In this document: piece by piece, positions 22,306-32,609 of the stretch | Layout of the letters: each line of letters opens with the position of its first letter | Position numbering within the stretch: position 1 is the first letter of the stretch | Origin: Nelumbo lutea | Taxonomy: Eukaryota; Streptophyta; Magnoliopsida; Proteales; Nelumbonaceae | DNA: 64,000 nucleotides | NCBI GenBank assembly: GCA_022828595.1 | Contig: JAKGHH010000001.1 | Span: forward strand, 119,114,999-119,178,998 | Direction of reading: 5' to 3' | Program-made: the position numbers and the translations under genes | The notes under the pieces: model-generated | The model's input: only the letters and a program-made list of their open reading frames with translations | What the model was told of the DNA's origin: nothing | Databases searched by the model: none

Positions 22306-24125
22306 CTAGTGCAAAATGTATTTCTTTAAATACCCATGATGCTTGAGTTCCTCGATCTTGTCACAGAGGTTTCTATAGATCTTCGTGCTTTGACCATGGT
22401 CCCGATGAAAGTGACAATAAACATTTGAGTTCCTAGTCGTTGGGTCTCCCTGTAGCTTGGGTGGCCATCTGACGATGGAGGAGTCTTTAATGGCCATCAA
22501 GATCTCTCATCGCTTCGCGTTAAGGGGAGTATAGTTGGTTCTCTCCACTAGCGGGGTTCTGGAACGCCGACCCGACTTATAACTTCGTGAGGGGGACTTA
22601 CTCCTCGAACTTGGGGACTTGCTATTTTTCCTTTTCTGCTTGTTGCTTGTTCCTTCTTCCCCTCTCTTCCTCTTATCACCTTGCCGGTTGTCGGTCTTCT
22701 GGTTTATTTCCTCTTTTGTACTGATGAATTGATCGGCCAGCTTAAGGAACTCGGTGGTGTTCTTTGGCTTGTTTGCCACGATGTAACACTTGAACTCTTT
22801 GTGAGTAATTCCTTTTCATGTTGTGGTGAGACGTCCTATTGGATCAAGGTTTGGTATCTACAAGCATGTCTTTTAAACGTGGTGCAGAGGGGGCTTTTGA
22901 TGGAACCCGACGCAAGGTTTATATACTAGGTCCAAACTACTCCTCTGAATGTGGTGGAGAATTCCATGCACATTCAAGCCTCGTCAGCCCTGGCGAGATG
23001 CATCTAGGACTGGAATGCGTCTATGTGATCGTTGGGGTCAAAGGACCCATCATACTTGTCTAGTGGTAGTACCTTCAAATATTTCGGTATTGGGGCCGCT
23101 AGGAGCTCGGGTGACAGGGGATGGCCGGCTCAACAGAGCAGGTGCCATTCTCATGGCCACCGAGCTTACCTCCTCTCTTTCTCGACCTTGATCTACTAGA
23201 TGGATGGGCTTTGCTTGTGGGCTATTTCTTGTTGAGGAACAACGAGTCTTGCAACGTCGCCGTTGTTGCTTCTTTGGTGGTGCAACGTTTGTACAACCAA
23301 CCTCAGTGTAGTCAGGTATCTCGATCTTGCTTTGAATGGTAGGTTGAGGTGGTTCAAGAGTTCTTCTTCGTCACGTGTCCGGTGCTGGCTATCGCGAGGA
23401 ACCAGGGGGCCTCCTCTCGAGCCTACGCCTTAGGCCCCGAGCTAACGATCTACATTATCTTGATGTGGAACTTGCTGACTGCGCCTCTCAGGCTGGATGG
23501 GCTCGGACCTATTCCTCGAGCCCTCTCTTTGGGAAGCAGGGGGAGTACGCCGATTGCCTACTATACCCTGCAGCAGGGTCCATCTTGAGGGAGGGACTAA
23601 TACCTGCGAAGTTCTCTCACCGCGGGGAGGTGACTGGCGGACATCCTGATGAGCCCGATGTTGATTCTGGTTCTAAGTCTGCCCTTGATGATGATTTATC
23701 GGTTGGCTCGGTTGTAGTGGTGGGAACAACTACCGGTATTGTTGATAGAAATAATATTGCTGAAACCGCTGAAATTGGTGGATCTGTTGCATTTGAATTT
23801 GCATTGCACGGATGCTCTGGACAAGGTCATTGAACTGGGAGTGCTCGACCCCAGGGGAATCATGAAAGGCTTTGAGAATGTGGCGCTCACTTGGGGGAGT
23901 AGGACACTCACCCATTGGATAGTGTTCTGCACGGACAACGATGGAACCCCAGAGACAGTCAAGGGAATGGTGAACTTGCCAATGGTCGCTAAGGAACCCT
24001 AGAGAGTGATTGTTTGTTGCTCTTGCCCCCCGATGACATTCATGTCGCTCTTTCCGTTGTGGCTGGAAGATGCCATTAAGGTTGAGATTGTGACTAGGAT
24101 TGGGATGACCTTTTGATCGTTTCAC
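22306..24125 (-). pseudogene. Gypsy 1 gag
   Basis: The N-terminal part (24125-23730) has HNLNLNGIFQPQRKERH and a Q/F/Y-rich helix. The middle is frame-broken. 22779-22507 has NTTEFLKLADQFISTKEE and a K/R/S-rich stretch. 22500-22306 has the zinc knuckle CHFHRDHGQSTKIY, where the last Cys of C-x2-H-x4-H-x4-C is Tyr. Gag forms the particle and binds element RNA. Confidence 0.85.
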
Positions 24126-24140
24126 ACAAACAACGCCAAT

Positions 24141-24717
24141 TGGTGATGCACGATCTGGAAGCTCCTAGCTGGCAAGTTACCTGGCGAGCTGGATCAAACT
24201 ACAAAACAGGGATCAGAGAGACTGGAGTGGATGACCCGGTGAGGTCGCTTCGATGCCTAAGTTAGTATTCTTGCTATGGTTGCGAGCTAAAAGTGTGAAT
24301 GCTACAGAGATTGAATGTAAATAATCGTGCGTACCTGGGCCCTGGAAGGGTTGATGCCCTTATATACCTGAGTTGTCGTGGGTCTCACGAAATGGTTCCA
24401 GGATCTTTGGTCTGAGTAGATGAGATTCATTTCTGCTTTAGATGGGGAGTAACGTGTCAGTCAATGAAGTCTATCGTTATCGCCCGATCCGAGTGGGGAG
24501 AGGATAAGGCCTGCCATTATGCGGCATGATCCTGAGAGGTTCGGAGTCTATTGAGAAGCTTATGAAGTCGATTACATGTCACTTCAGTTCCTGGGCCGCG
24601 AACTGGCTTAGGTGCCGAGGTGCTTCTATACCAAGGTGACTCTATGCCGAGGTGGCTTTGCACCATGGTGACCGAACACCCGAACTCTGAAAGCTGTGGA
24701 CTAGGCTCCCCTCATCA
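24141..24717 (-). repeat. Gypsy 1 5' LTR
   Basis: 577 bp, starting TGGTGATGCACG and ending CTCCCCTCATCA on the plus strand, flanked on the right by AAACC. On the minus strand the sequence just inside the LTR is ATTGGCGTTGTTTGTG, a TGGCG-type primer-binding site. Confidence 0.85.
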
Positions 24718-24722
24718 AAACC

Positions 24723-24876
24723 CATTAACTTAGGAAATCTTTTCCTATAATCTCTCTCTCTCTCTAATCCTTTCCTATAATCTCTCCCAATCCACACAAA
24801 TGGAAACTTGCCTAAAACCTAGCCCTTCCATGTAGTCATGTGGCAGCCTTCTCCTCTTCATTAAAGTCCCATTCCA

Positions 24877-24907
<31 letters not shown>

Positions 24908-25213
24908 CTCCTAAAATTTTGCTTAAACTATCTCTCCCACCTAAAATTCTTTCTAAAGCAACTCTTAATCTATATTACATGCCCAACAAACCATCTAAAA
25001 ACAAAAAAGCATTGTTAAATTAAGGACAAGTTTCTTAAACTACCATTTATGGTTTAGCTAATTGACTAAGTATACCCTTGTTTTTTTTACTATAGTCTAA
25101 CGCTACCCTTAATGTTTTAAAAAATTACCATTATCATTAAATATTAACAAAAGGGTTGAAATATCAGTTTTACCCTCTATTAAATCCCTTTGAAAGCAAT
25201 TCTCTCTATCCTC

Positions 25214-25244
<31 letters not shown>

Positions 25245-25577
25245 CACCTCCTTCACACAACGAAGCCACCATCACCATCGCTGCAACCTTTGAAAAGCGG
25301 TGAATTTTCTGTTACAAATGGTGTTTTCCACTCTCTTCTCCATTCTACTCATTCTGACCTGAAACACACTAACAATTGTTGTGTCCATTCGTTCCCTCTC
25401 CCCTGCCATCAATCTGAAACGCACTAACAATTTACTGAAAGATAAATTATAAAATGTTTAGTTATTCAAATAAATAATTAGAAAAATTTAATAGTTTTCA
25501 CAAGTATTTGATACTATATTTATAATTTCCATAATTGTTGAAACTATATTTATGGGTTTGGGAGATAACCCCATAGG
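24723..25577. other. H1 interior with CT microsatellites
   Basis: Resumes the Helitron sequence after the gypsy insertion. CT runs lie near 24751-24765, 24878-24902 and 25219-25243. No gene seen. Confidence 0.55.
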
Positions 25578-26065
25578 TAGGAATGACAATGGGTGGGTTC
25601 AAAGTGGGGATCATACTCCCCATCCTGATCCCGAGTTTTAAATTAATTCTCATCTTTGGCCTTGATCCTCGTTGGGAAAAAAATTAGCTTGCATCCCCGA
25701 TCCCTAGCGGAGACGGGTTCCCTATTGAGGACCCGAATCCCCAACTTTTTCAATTAAAAGTTTGTTTTCAAAAAGGTATTACTTTAAAATAAAGAAAAAT
25801 TAACATGCAAATAATATTTTAAATATATTTTGATATATGAATAACACAAATAATGTTATAGGTTTAATATAATATATACACATATATTTAATATATATAA
25901 TTATGGTCGAGGTCAAATGTGGATTTCACTCCCCATCCCGTCCCTGTCCCCAATCGGTTATTCACATTAATTACATCCCCACCTTGTCTTTCCTAAGGTT
26001 GTCTTCATCCCCATCCCCACCTAGTCAGGGGAGGCCGGATAAGATGGGGAAGATTGCCATCCCTA
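25578..26065. mobile_element. hAT-type MITE in H1
   Basis: Inverted ends TAGGAATGACAATGGG (25578) and ATTGCCATCCCTA (ending 26065), with subterminal CCCCATCCC repeats typical of plant hAT MITEs. No clear 8-bp duplication was found. Confidence 0.6.
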
Positions 26066-26440
26066 CTGTCGGGTTGTGTAGCCCCATAAAGCAATAAGTT
26101 TTAAGCCCAATAAACCATAACATCTTTTTTCTTGTGCATCGCACAAGGGCCCACTAGTATATACTAAAGTAGAACATTTCACGCCAGATGACCTCTCCTT
26201 GCTCCATTACCCGAATAGAGCAATTCTAGAGGGCTTCAAAATTGCCTTTAGAAGCCCATAGAGTTGCCACCTCAACATGGCTTATCTCCCTTTTTCCTCT
26301 CATTTTTATTAGAAACTAACTATCCCCCACAACTTCACTTTCTACTAAATTATCTCTAACTATCTCTAATTCCTATTTATCTCATAAATTATCTATAATT
26401 CCTATTTATCCTCTCCCCCACTTTTCGTATATATCTATCT

Positions 26441-26962
26441 AAAGAAATTTTCAATTAAAAAATTCAACAATCATTTAAATATTTCAATAACTAATAATTT
26501 CAAATAATGAAATATTAAAAATAGCTAAATAATTGTTTGTCAAAGCATTTAACATCAAGTAATAACTTTAAAATAAATAAAATTTAAATAACAAAAGAAT
26601 TAAATATTTCACATATTATTGAAATATTTAACATAACTAAACTTTAAATAGTTAAAAACAAAATTATGTAATAAATTAAAAAAAATTCTTATTGAAATAT
26701 TTAACATAACTAAAGAAATTTTCAATTAAAAAATTCAACAATCATTTAAATATTTCAATAACTAATAATTTCAAATAATGAAATATTAAAAATAGCTAAA
26801 TAATTGTTTGTCAAAGCATTTAACATCAAGTAATAACTTTAAAATAAATAAAATTTAAATAACAAAAGAATTAAATATTTCACATATTATTGAAATATTT
26901 AACATAACTAAACTTTAAATAGTTAAAAACAAAATTATGTAATAAATTAAAAAAAATTCTTA
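26441..26962. repeat. Identical 251-bp tandem duplication
   Basis: 26441-26691 and 26712-26962 look identical base for base (period 271), separated by 20 bases that also match part of the unit. The sequence is AT-rich and non-coding. Confidence 0.9.
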
Positions 26963-27486
26963 AGATTATAAAAAAATTGTAATAGATTTCATTGTATTTG
27001 AATTAATAATAATTTTACATTTTACAAAACTAATAATGAAATTATGTAATAATAGTATAAATTGTAATTTTATGGGTTATTAAATTTAATAATAATTATT
27101 ATTTTAAAAATTAAAATATTAATATAAATAAGTAATTTTTAAATACTTTAAATATAAAAAAAAACTAAACCATATTTTATATATTATTTCAAAAACAAAA
27201 ATAGATTAAACAACGAAATCATGTTACAACTTTAAAAAACATCAAAGGCCCAAAATTAACTATAATAAATTTAACAATATTAGATAATAAGAATACAAAA
27301 TATAAATAATTGAAAAAAATTAAATATTATTGAAATAGTGGAGGTAGATTAATTGATTAAATAACTTAGAGGTATTGAAGTTTTATTAGTTATTTATTGT
27401 ATTTTTGCTATTAATTTTTAATAATAATTGGAGATTAAACTATTTTTTTTTTGTTGGAGATTATACTATCAATTTAACTGAAATTA

Positions 27487-28616
27487 GGAGTGTTCAATAG
27501 GCAGTTTAGTCGGATGCAAATTATTTGGCTAGACAAACTAATGTGGTCGGATTGGGGAGTTGGTCACTCAAACTAACAAACCTTTAGTTAAAACCAACCA
27601 ACTCAAGTTGTATCGGTCAATGTTTTGAAAACCAACCCGGTGACTGACTCGATTTTGCATCCGGGTCATAGTCAACGGCTCAATCATCCTAGTTGAAAGG
27701 GTTAGACCATTCCATGTTAGTACTCAACCTATTTAAATATATATATATATATACGTATAAAATAGTGTATAGTTATGTTATACATATAATATATGTATTA
27801 TTTTATACTTTATTTGTATTTTTAATTAGTTTTTTTTTTGTTTATAGGAAATGTTAAATATTGTGATTTGAGGACAAAAACTTTTTTTGCAAAAATAGCA
27901 CGGCAAGGCACCCACGACACCTTAGGATGCATAAATTTTGAAAAGTTACCCAAAATAAAAATATCACCTCAATCAGACATCTAAGTGCAAAGTTATGGTT
28001 TCCAAAAGTTTGCACATGTTTTAAGTATGCAACCTGTAACCCAATGACCAGGTCGAATGGGTCAATAGTTAAACTCTCCAAGTCGGGTGGTTTTTTACCA
28101 AGTCAATGGTTTTTGACTGAATGGTGGGTTTCAATATAATTATACATACTTGAAATCAAGGCAATGTGATGGTTCAAACAATTCAACTGATTAGGTCAAT
28201 GGCATGTTGAAAACATTGGTATCGATTGGGGTTGGATTTTAGTTTGGTTGGTCGATTCAATAGATTTAAACTTAAAAAATTAAATTACATTTAAAAAAAT
28301 ACAATGATATTATTAAAAATAATAAATTAAAAAAATTAAGTTTATAATATAAAGTATTTTAGAGTAAGAAATATGGAAAATGTTTTTGCTTTCCTGTATT
28401 CAAATTTTATATTTAAAATATAAAATATTAATATATAATTATAATCGAGTGGGATCAATTTTGGTCAGTTTACAAACGGCCAATTCGAAAGTAACCTGAC
28501 TTGGTTGGGTTGGAAAATTGCTGAACCAAAGACGACCGAAAATAATAGAGTTTGACCAACTCGAGTTGAGTTGGGCTAGTTTGGTTAGTTTCATCCATTT
28601 GATGAACATCCATTGT
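27487..28616. mobile_element. Outer hAT-type element with exact 8-bp duplication
   Basis: TGAAATTA occurs at 27479-27486 and 28617-28624. The ends GGAGTGTTCAATAGG and GATGAACATCC are inverted relatives, offset by a few bases. No transposase. The inner element interrupts it. Confidence 0.6.
27618..28218. mobile_element. Inner hAT-type element nested in the outer one
   Basis: The ends CAATGTTTTGAAAACC and GTTGAAAACATTG form an inverted repeat. The flanks GTATCGGT (27610-27617) and GTATCGAT (28219-28226) match at 7 of 8 bases. 601 bp, non-coding. Confidence 0.7.
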
Positions 28617-28791
28617 TGAAATTAATTATTGTTTTTTTTACTACAAACAAAATATTAAAAATATTATATAAAAATAAAAATAATTATTAATTATTTAAAT
28701 GTTAAATTATAAAACAATTGTCTACTCTTATGTATTTCTATTAATTAACTTTCGCTTAACAAAGTCCATGCATTGCACGAGTCCCCACTAG

Positions 28792-29155
28792 TGTATTAAA
28801 GAAAAATAGAAAAACATGTTTTTTTTATTTATTGAAACCCATTAACTTTCATTGATCAATGCTTTCTTAATGGATTACACTTTCACAAACTCTATACTAT
28901 AAATATTGAGTTTTGAAACTTCAATTCGAGCCTTAAGGTAATTGATGCATTCAACCTCTGGTTGAAAGCTCAAGATATTATTTATACCATTAAGAAATGT
29001 GGTTGTATCATGTATTACACTTCAATAAATCTTTACCCTTTTTGGGAAAAATAATAAAAATAATTAGTTGTATAGAACACTAAACATTCCTCTTGTAATT
29101 CGCAAATCGATCACGATCATGGATTTCTTGGTTGACAAGAAGATAGTTATGGCCG
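28792..29155. other. AT-rich intergenic, nothing recognised
   Basis: No supported feature. Confidence 0.5.
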
Positions 29156-29164
29156 GTGGCGACC

Positions 29165-29333
29165 CAAGGTGTAAATCAGGCCGCGGGTGACCTATGCTTG
29201 CTACCTCTAGGCTACGTCAAAGGTCCGGCCCGACATGACCCATGGCACGGGCCCAGGTGGACCCTAAATGTGCCATGCCATGCCCCGAGTCAAGCCTTGG
29301 GCCAAGCCGGGTCGTGGACTAGGCCAAGCCATG

Positions 29334-29334
<1 letters not shown>
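29165..29334 (+). mobile_element. hAT-like end fragment
   Basis: Begins AAGGTGTAAATCAGGCCGCG and continues with GGCCCGACATGACCCATGGC-type GC-rich subterminal sequence, like the fragments at 11.3 and 12.3 kb. Only one end was recognised. Confidence 0.4.

Positions 29335-29391
<57 letters not shown>
29335..29391. repeat. (CA)n(TA)n compound microsatellite
   Basis: About 7 CA units followed by about 21 TA units, seen directly. Confidence 0.95.
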
Positions 29392-29394
<3 letters not shown>

Positions 29395-30455
29395 TGTATG
29401 AATTTTGATGTATACAATTATTTATATATACAATAATAAAATAAAGTAAACAAATTACAATAAATTAGAATAAAATAGTATAATAAAATTTATAAATCAC
29501 AAGTGGCACGACCCAATTTAAAGATATACTCACAAGTGGTTTAGAGCTCAAATATGTACATGTACCAGAAAATCCAAAACAAGAGAGAGAGAGAGATTCA
29601 CCCAATATTAACTTTTAAGTATCTATGAAAAAAAAATATTAGGTTTTAAAGTAGTAACACGAAGAGAGGGAGACAGTGGAAGGAGAGACCACACTTGTTC
29701 ATAGGTTGAGCCAGTCTTTACCATTTTATAAATAGAAAATGGATAGGCCTGAGCCCAAACATGACTTGACCATTGTGCTTGGATCTTAGCCAAAGATCCA
29801 CTTTATAGGTTAGGGTGAATTGGATCGTGGGCTCATGATAAAGGTACATTTGACTCCAATCTATTTGACCCACTTGTATTAAAACCCACCCATATCCATT
29901 GATTCTATTAGTGTATCAATATGGATCGAGTGACTTAGGTGTGGTTCGGTAGTGTGTTCATCTCGTGGATGGACCATTTCGGTCCATGCCACGGGATGAA
30001 AGCACCATTCGGTTTGCTGTGGATGGGATCAATCCACACTATCTTGTGGACCAGTCTTGTCCACACTCCAATTTTTTGTCAACGGTTTTTTTGTTTTCGT
30101 GGATAGGGTCAGTCCACAATTTGCCTTTGCTAATATGTTTCACGTGTCTCTCCAAACCTTACATCCTTTACCATTGAAGGTCTCACCCGCCGAAAATCTC
30201 CACCACTGGAAGCTTTTGTGCTCTGCCGAATGTTTTCATTGAAGCTCTCCTATGACCAAGCTCTTCTTCGCTCCACCGAAAGTCTCCCATGCTATGCTCC
30301 ACCAAAGCTCTCCTTCATCCAAGCTCTACACCGCTCCACTGAATGTCTCAAATGCTATGCTCCACTAAAGCCGTCCTAGCTCTTCACCGCTCCATCAAAG
30401 TACCAGTGGTAGAGAAGAAGAGAAGAAGAGAAGAAGAGAAGGAATTGCAGAGCTC
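29392..30455. other. Unassigned sequence with short internal repeats
   Basis: 29.93-30.15 kb has repeated GTGGACC/GGTCCAC and TCAATCCAC motifs suggesting a small transposon. 30.17-30.40 kb has repeated GAAGCTCTCC/CTCCACC motifs, and a GAA-rich run is at 30413-30442. No gene recognised. Confidence 0.4.
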
Positions 30456-30468
30456 ATCCCGCATGAAT

Positions 30469-30720
30469 TAATGATGATAGAGAAGAAGAGAGGGAAGAAA
30501 CCTTCTATCGTTGTGATTCAATGGCCAAAGCCTGGTAAATCGATTGATCTCAAGGATGCAGCAGATACTTGTGAAGTTCAAGTACAACCCGACTCCTCAC
30601 ATGAAGCCTTCTCCACCTCCGGCGCTAGCACCTGCCAACGATGCTAAGACCGGTACTGCTACACACCCTAAGGCTGCAACTGTGACCACTGCCCAGAGGC
30701 GCCGTGGTTACTGCTTGATT
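30469..30720 (+). pseudogene. Unrecognised coding-like fragment
   Basis: A frame beginning near 30469 reads IEKKRGKKPSIVVIQWPKPG and then KSIDLKDAAD. A second frame from 30544 reads QILVKFKYNPTPHMK and then a Pro/Ala-rich stretch up to QRRRGYC. The amino-acid make-up looks protein-like in both, as if one exon were frameshifted near 30570. No family was recognised and no splice model closes. It could be a captured gene fragment or chance. Confidence 0.25.
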
Positions 30721-30839
30721 CTGAACTTTTTGGGTCTTAAACAATGCCCTTTGTTTGTTGAAAATTACCAAGTCAGTACCCTCAGTCTCAAGCTTGTGTA
30801 TTTGGTTTATGTACGTCATTTCTTAGTATGCTGGCGCTA

Positions 30840-31270
30840 GTGTAGCTGCAGATGTCTACTTGGAGCATTGTGTAGAAAAGTAGGTTGGTCTATTGTTTTT
30901 TTCTTTTTTTTTTTGTTTAACGTGATTTTGGTTCTATGCAAGTATGAATGCTGTTTTGTTTCATTCATTTGTGTTCTTGTTGGTAATCAGTTAATCTCCA
31001 ACCACCGCAACTTCACGAGTATATTGTCAGTCATTAGGTGTTAAGGTTTTTTCTTGCACAAAATCATTACTTAATTTTTTAATATTTTAATGTTTTTATC
31101 AAAAAAATAATATTTTATAATATTTATAATTATTTTATAAAAAATAATATTTATTAATTAATATTAATTCATTGATTCATTTTTAAAAAATATTTATTAT
31201 ATAAAATATAAAAATTAAATATTTATATTTAATTATACATACCTTTTAATAAAAAAAGTGTGATATAGAT
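30840..31270. other. AT-rich sequence, nothing recognised
   Basis: Mostly A/T with no coding signal. Confidence 0.5.
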
Positions 31271-31349
31271 TAATCCCGTCAGCTGTGGACTATGATATCA
31301 TGCAAATAATTATGAATTATGGTGTCAGATGTCTTAGTTCGAATGGACC

Positions 31350-31830
31350 CATTGGTCGGGAAGGGTTGGGTCGAGGGTTTATGAGTAAGAGTCGAGGGTT
31401 TCTCCGGCTATTCTTAACCGTCGAAGGTTTCTCCGCTATTCGCCGTCATTCTCTGCCATTTTTCCTTCTTCCTTTCGACACTGAACCACCAGCGGCGGAA
31501 ACCCCTTTTTTACCCTCCAACCTCTCTTATCCCGTCTTCATCTTTGCCTTTCCCTTTCTCCCTTTTTTTTCTCTTAACCCCTTCTCATTCTCTCGTTTTC
31601 TAACATTGTTCGTTGTCTTCTCGGACGGGAACGAAGAGCTCCTGTCAGCGGTATTCTCCACACATCAACTCTGGTCTTCAACGATCGAAAGTAGCTTCAT
31701 GGTTTGATACTCACCATCTTTTTTTTTTTTTTTTTTACTAATTTCAAGCAGAGCTAACGCCTGTAAAGTCCCTCACCAATCGAAGCCTCTCGTTGCATCA
31801 GTCGAATTCAGGCCGAATTTCGTTCAGGTA
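31350..31830 (+). other. CT-rich, exon-like leader sequence of unknown gene
   Basis: A pyrimidine-rich stretch with plausible splice sites: TTCATG|GTTTGATAC near 31700, a TTTCAAG-type acceptor near 31747, and TTCAG|GTAATCTCC near 31829. It looks like plant 5'UTR exons, but no downstream coding exon follows. It could be a remote leader of the neuroguidin gene or a captured gene start. Confidence 0.25.
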
Positions 31831-32233
31831 ATCTCCATTCTCGTCGCACTTTTCCTTGGTTTGGGTTTGGTTATCTCTCTCTCTCTGCTTATTTCCCCTG
31901 TTATTGTTATAAGTTGCGACAAAGCTTCTGCCAAGCTGGTCTCTATAGGGTCGCCCTCTGTAAAACCCAGGGCCGATGACGATTGACGTGATAGGGAGAA
32001 TCAGATATATATTTGGTCTGATTTATTATCATCAACTGTTTGTTTCTGCTTAAAATAGTACTTCTCTTCAGTTCCTTTTATTTACTGTTAAAACTGGTTC
32101 TTTGTTGGTCTCTATCGCATCTGCTGGGTCTAAGATTAGTGGAAGAATTGTTTTCTTTTTGATTTGCTACCTGATTCCTTTAGAATACGGTGATTGTCTT
32201 AATCGCTTGTTTATTTTCGGTTTATCGCATATG

Positions 32234-32500
32234 TTGTTCAATTGTTGTCCCATTCTCTTCTATCCAACCTTTGAATACATATCCAAATCCACCTTCCCCA
32301 AGAATCAGGTCTGAACTTTCCAGTTACAGCCTTGAGCTCCTGAAAAGTAAACTGAAGCAACTGGCGAGAATTTTTCTTTTCTAATGGTGGTGGCCCAGGG
32401 TTTTCACTTGAGAGCTGAACTTCATGGGGAACACGGAGTTCCCGGTTGCTGGCATTCAAGCATCGGGTCTCTGTGGCTGCATTTATGGAATCTAAATTAG
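32234..32500 (-). pseudogene. Receptor-like cytoplasmic kinase (RLCK VII) fragment
   Basis: The minus strand reads NASNRELRVPHEVQLSSENP, then LLQFTFQELKAVTGKFRPDS. After a frameshift it reads LGEGGFGYVFKGWIEENGT. This is the N-terminal segment and glycine-rich ATP loop of the PBS1-like/RLCK VII kinase family, which act at the plasma membrane in immune signalling. Catalytic and activation segments are absent. The fragment sits between the CT-rich leader and a T-rich transposon-like repeat, so capture by a mobile element is possible. Confidence 0.8.
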
Positions 32501-32609
32501 AGGTATTTTACTTGGATTCCTACTCTTTTCCAATTGTATGGCAAAAATTCATTTAGTTTGCAGAAACAAAATAACTGAAAGTTTGCAGAATTCAATAGAA
32601 CTAACTCAA

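Larger units (their letters stand above)
15755..24717 (-). mobile_element. Ty3/gypsy Tat-type LTR retrotransposon 1
   Basis: Two related LTRs flank a minus-strand gag-pol and a plus-strand extra gene. The 5-bp target-site duplication AAACC is at 15750-15754 and 24718-24722. Order on the minus strand: 5' LTR (24717-24141), gag, protease, RT, RNase H, a second RNase H, integrase fragment, then the antisense gene and the 3' LTR. Two RNase H domains and an antisense gene before the 3' LTR are features of the Tat lineage. Internal deletions removed the integrase core and the 3' LTR/PPT junction. It is defective. Confidence 0.9.
15563..26157 (+). mobile_element. Helitron-type element H1, split by a gypsy insertion
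   Basis: The 5' end near 15563 reads TCTATATACTAAAGTAGAGC. The 3' end has the hairpin CTTGTGC-ATC-GCACAAG at 26131-26147, then GGGCCCA and CTAG at 26154-26157, followed by T. These are Helitron termini (5' TC, 3' hairpin plus CTRR, A/T target). The gypsy element at 15755-24717 lies inside it, flanked by AAACC on both sides; without it H1 would be about 1.6 kb. No Rep/Hel coding is seen, so it is non-autonomous. Confidence 0.7.
26158..28791 (+). mobile_element. Helitron-type element H2, abutting H1
   Basis: It begins directly after H1's CTAG with TATATACTAAAGTAGAAC, homologous to the H1 start, and shares the next ~50 bp (CCAGATG ... CTCCATTACC). It ends with TGCATTGCACGAG, CCCCA and CTAG at 28788-28791. 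The hairpin is degenerate. It carries a tandem duplication and nested hAT-type elements. Confidence 0.65.

Noticed and set aside
23375..23833. 152-codon plus-strand open stretch
   Set aside because: It lies opposite gypsy 1 gag, has no family motif, and is best explained as a shadow of the decayed minus-strand gag.
15755..24717. Intact, mobile gypsy element
   Set aside because: Integrase core is missing, pol carries a tandem duplication and frameshifts, and the 3' LTR end is deleted.
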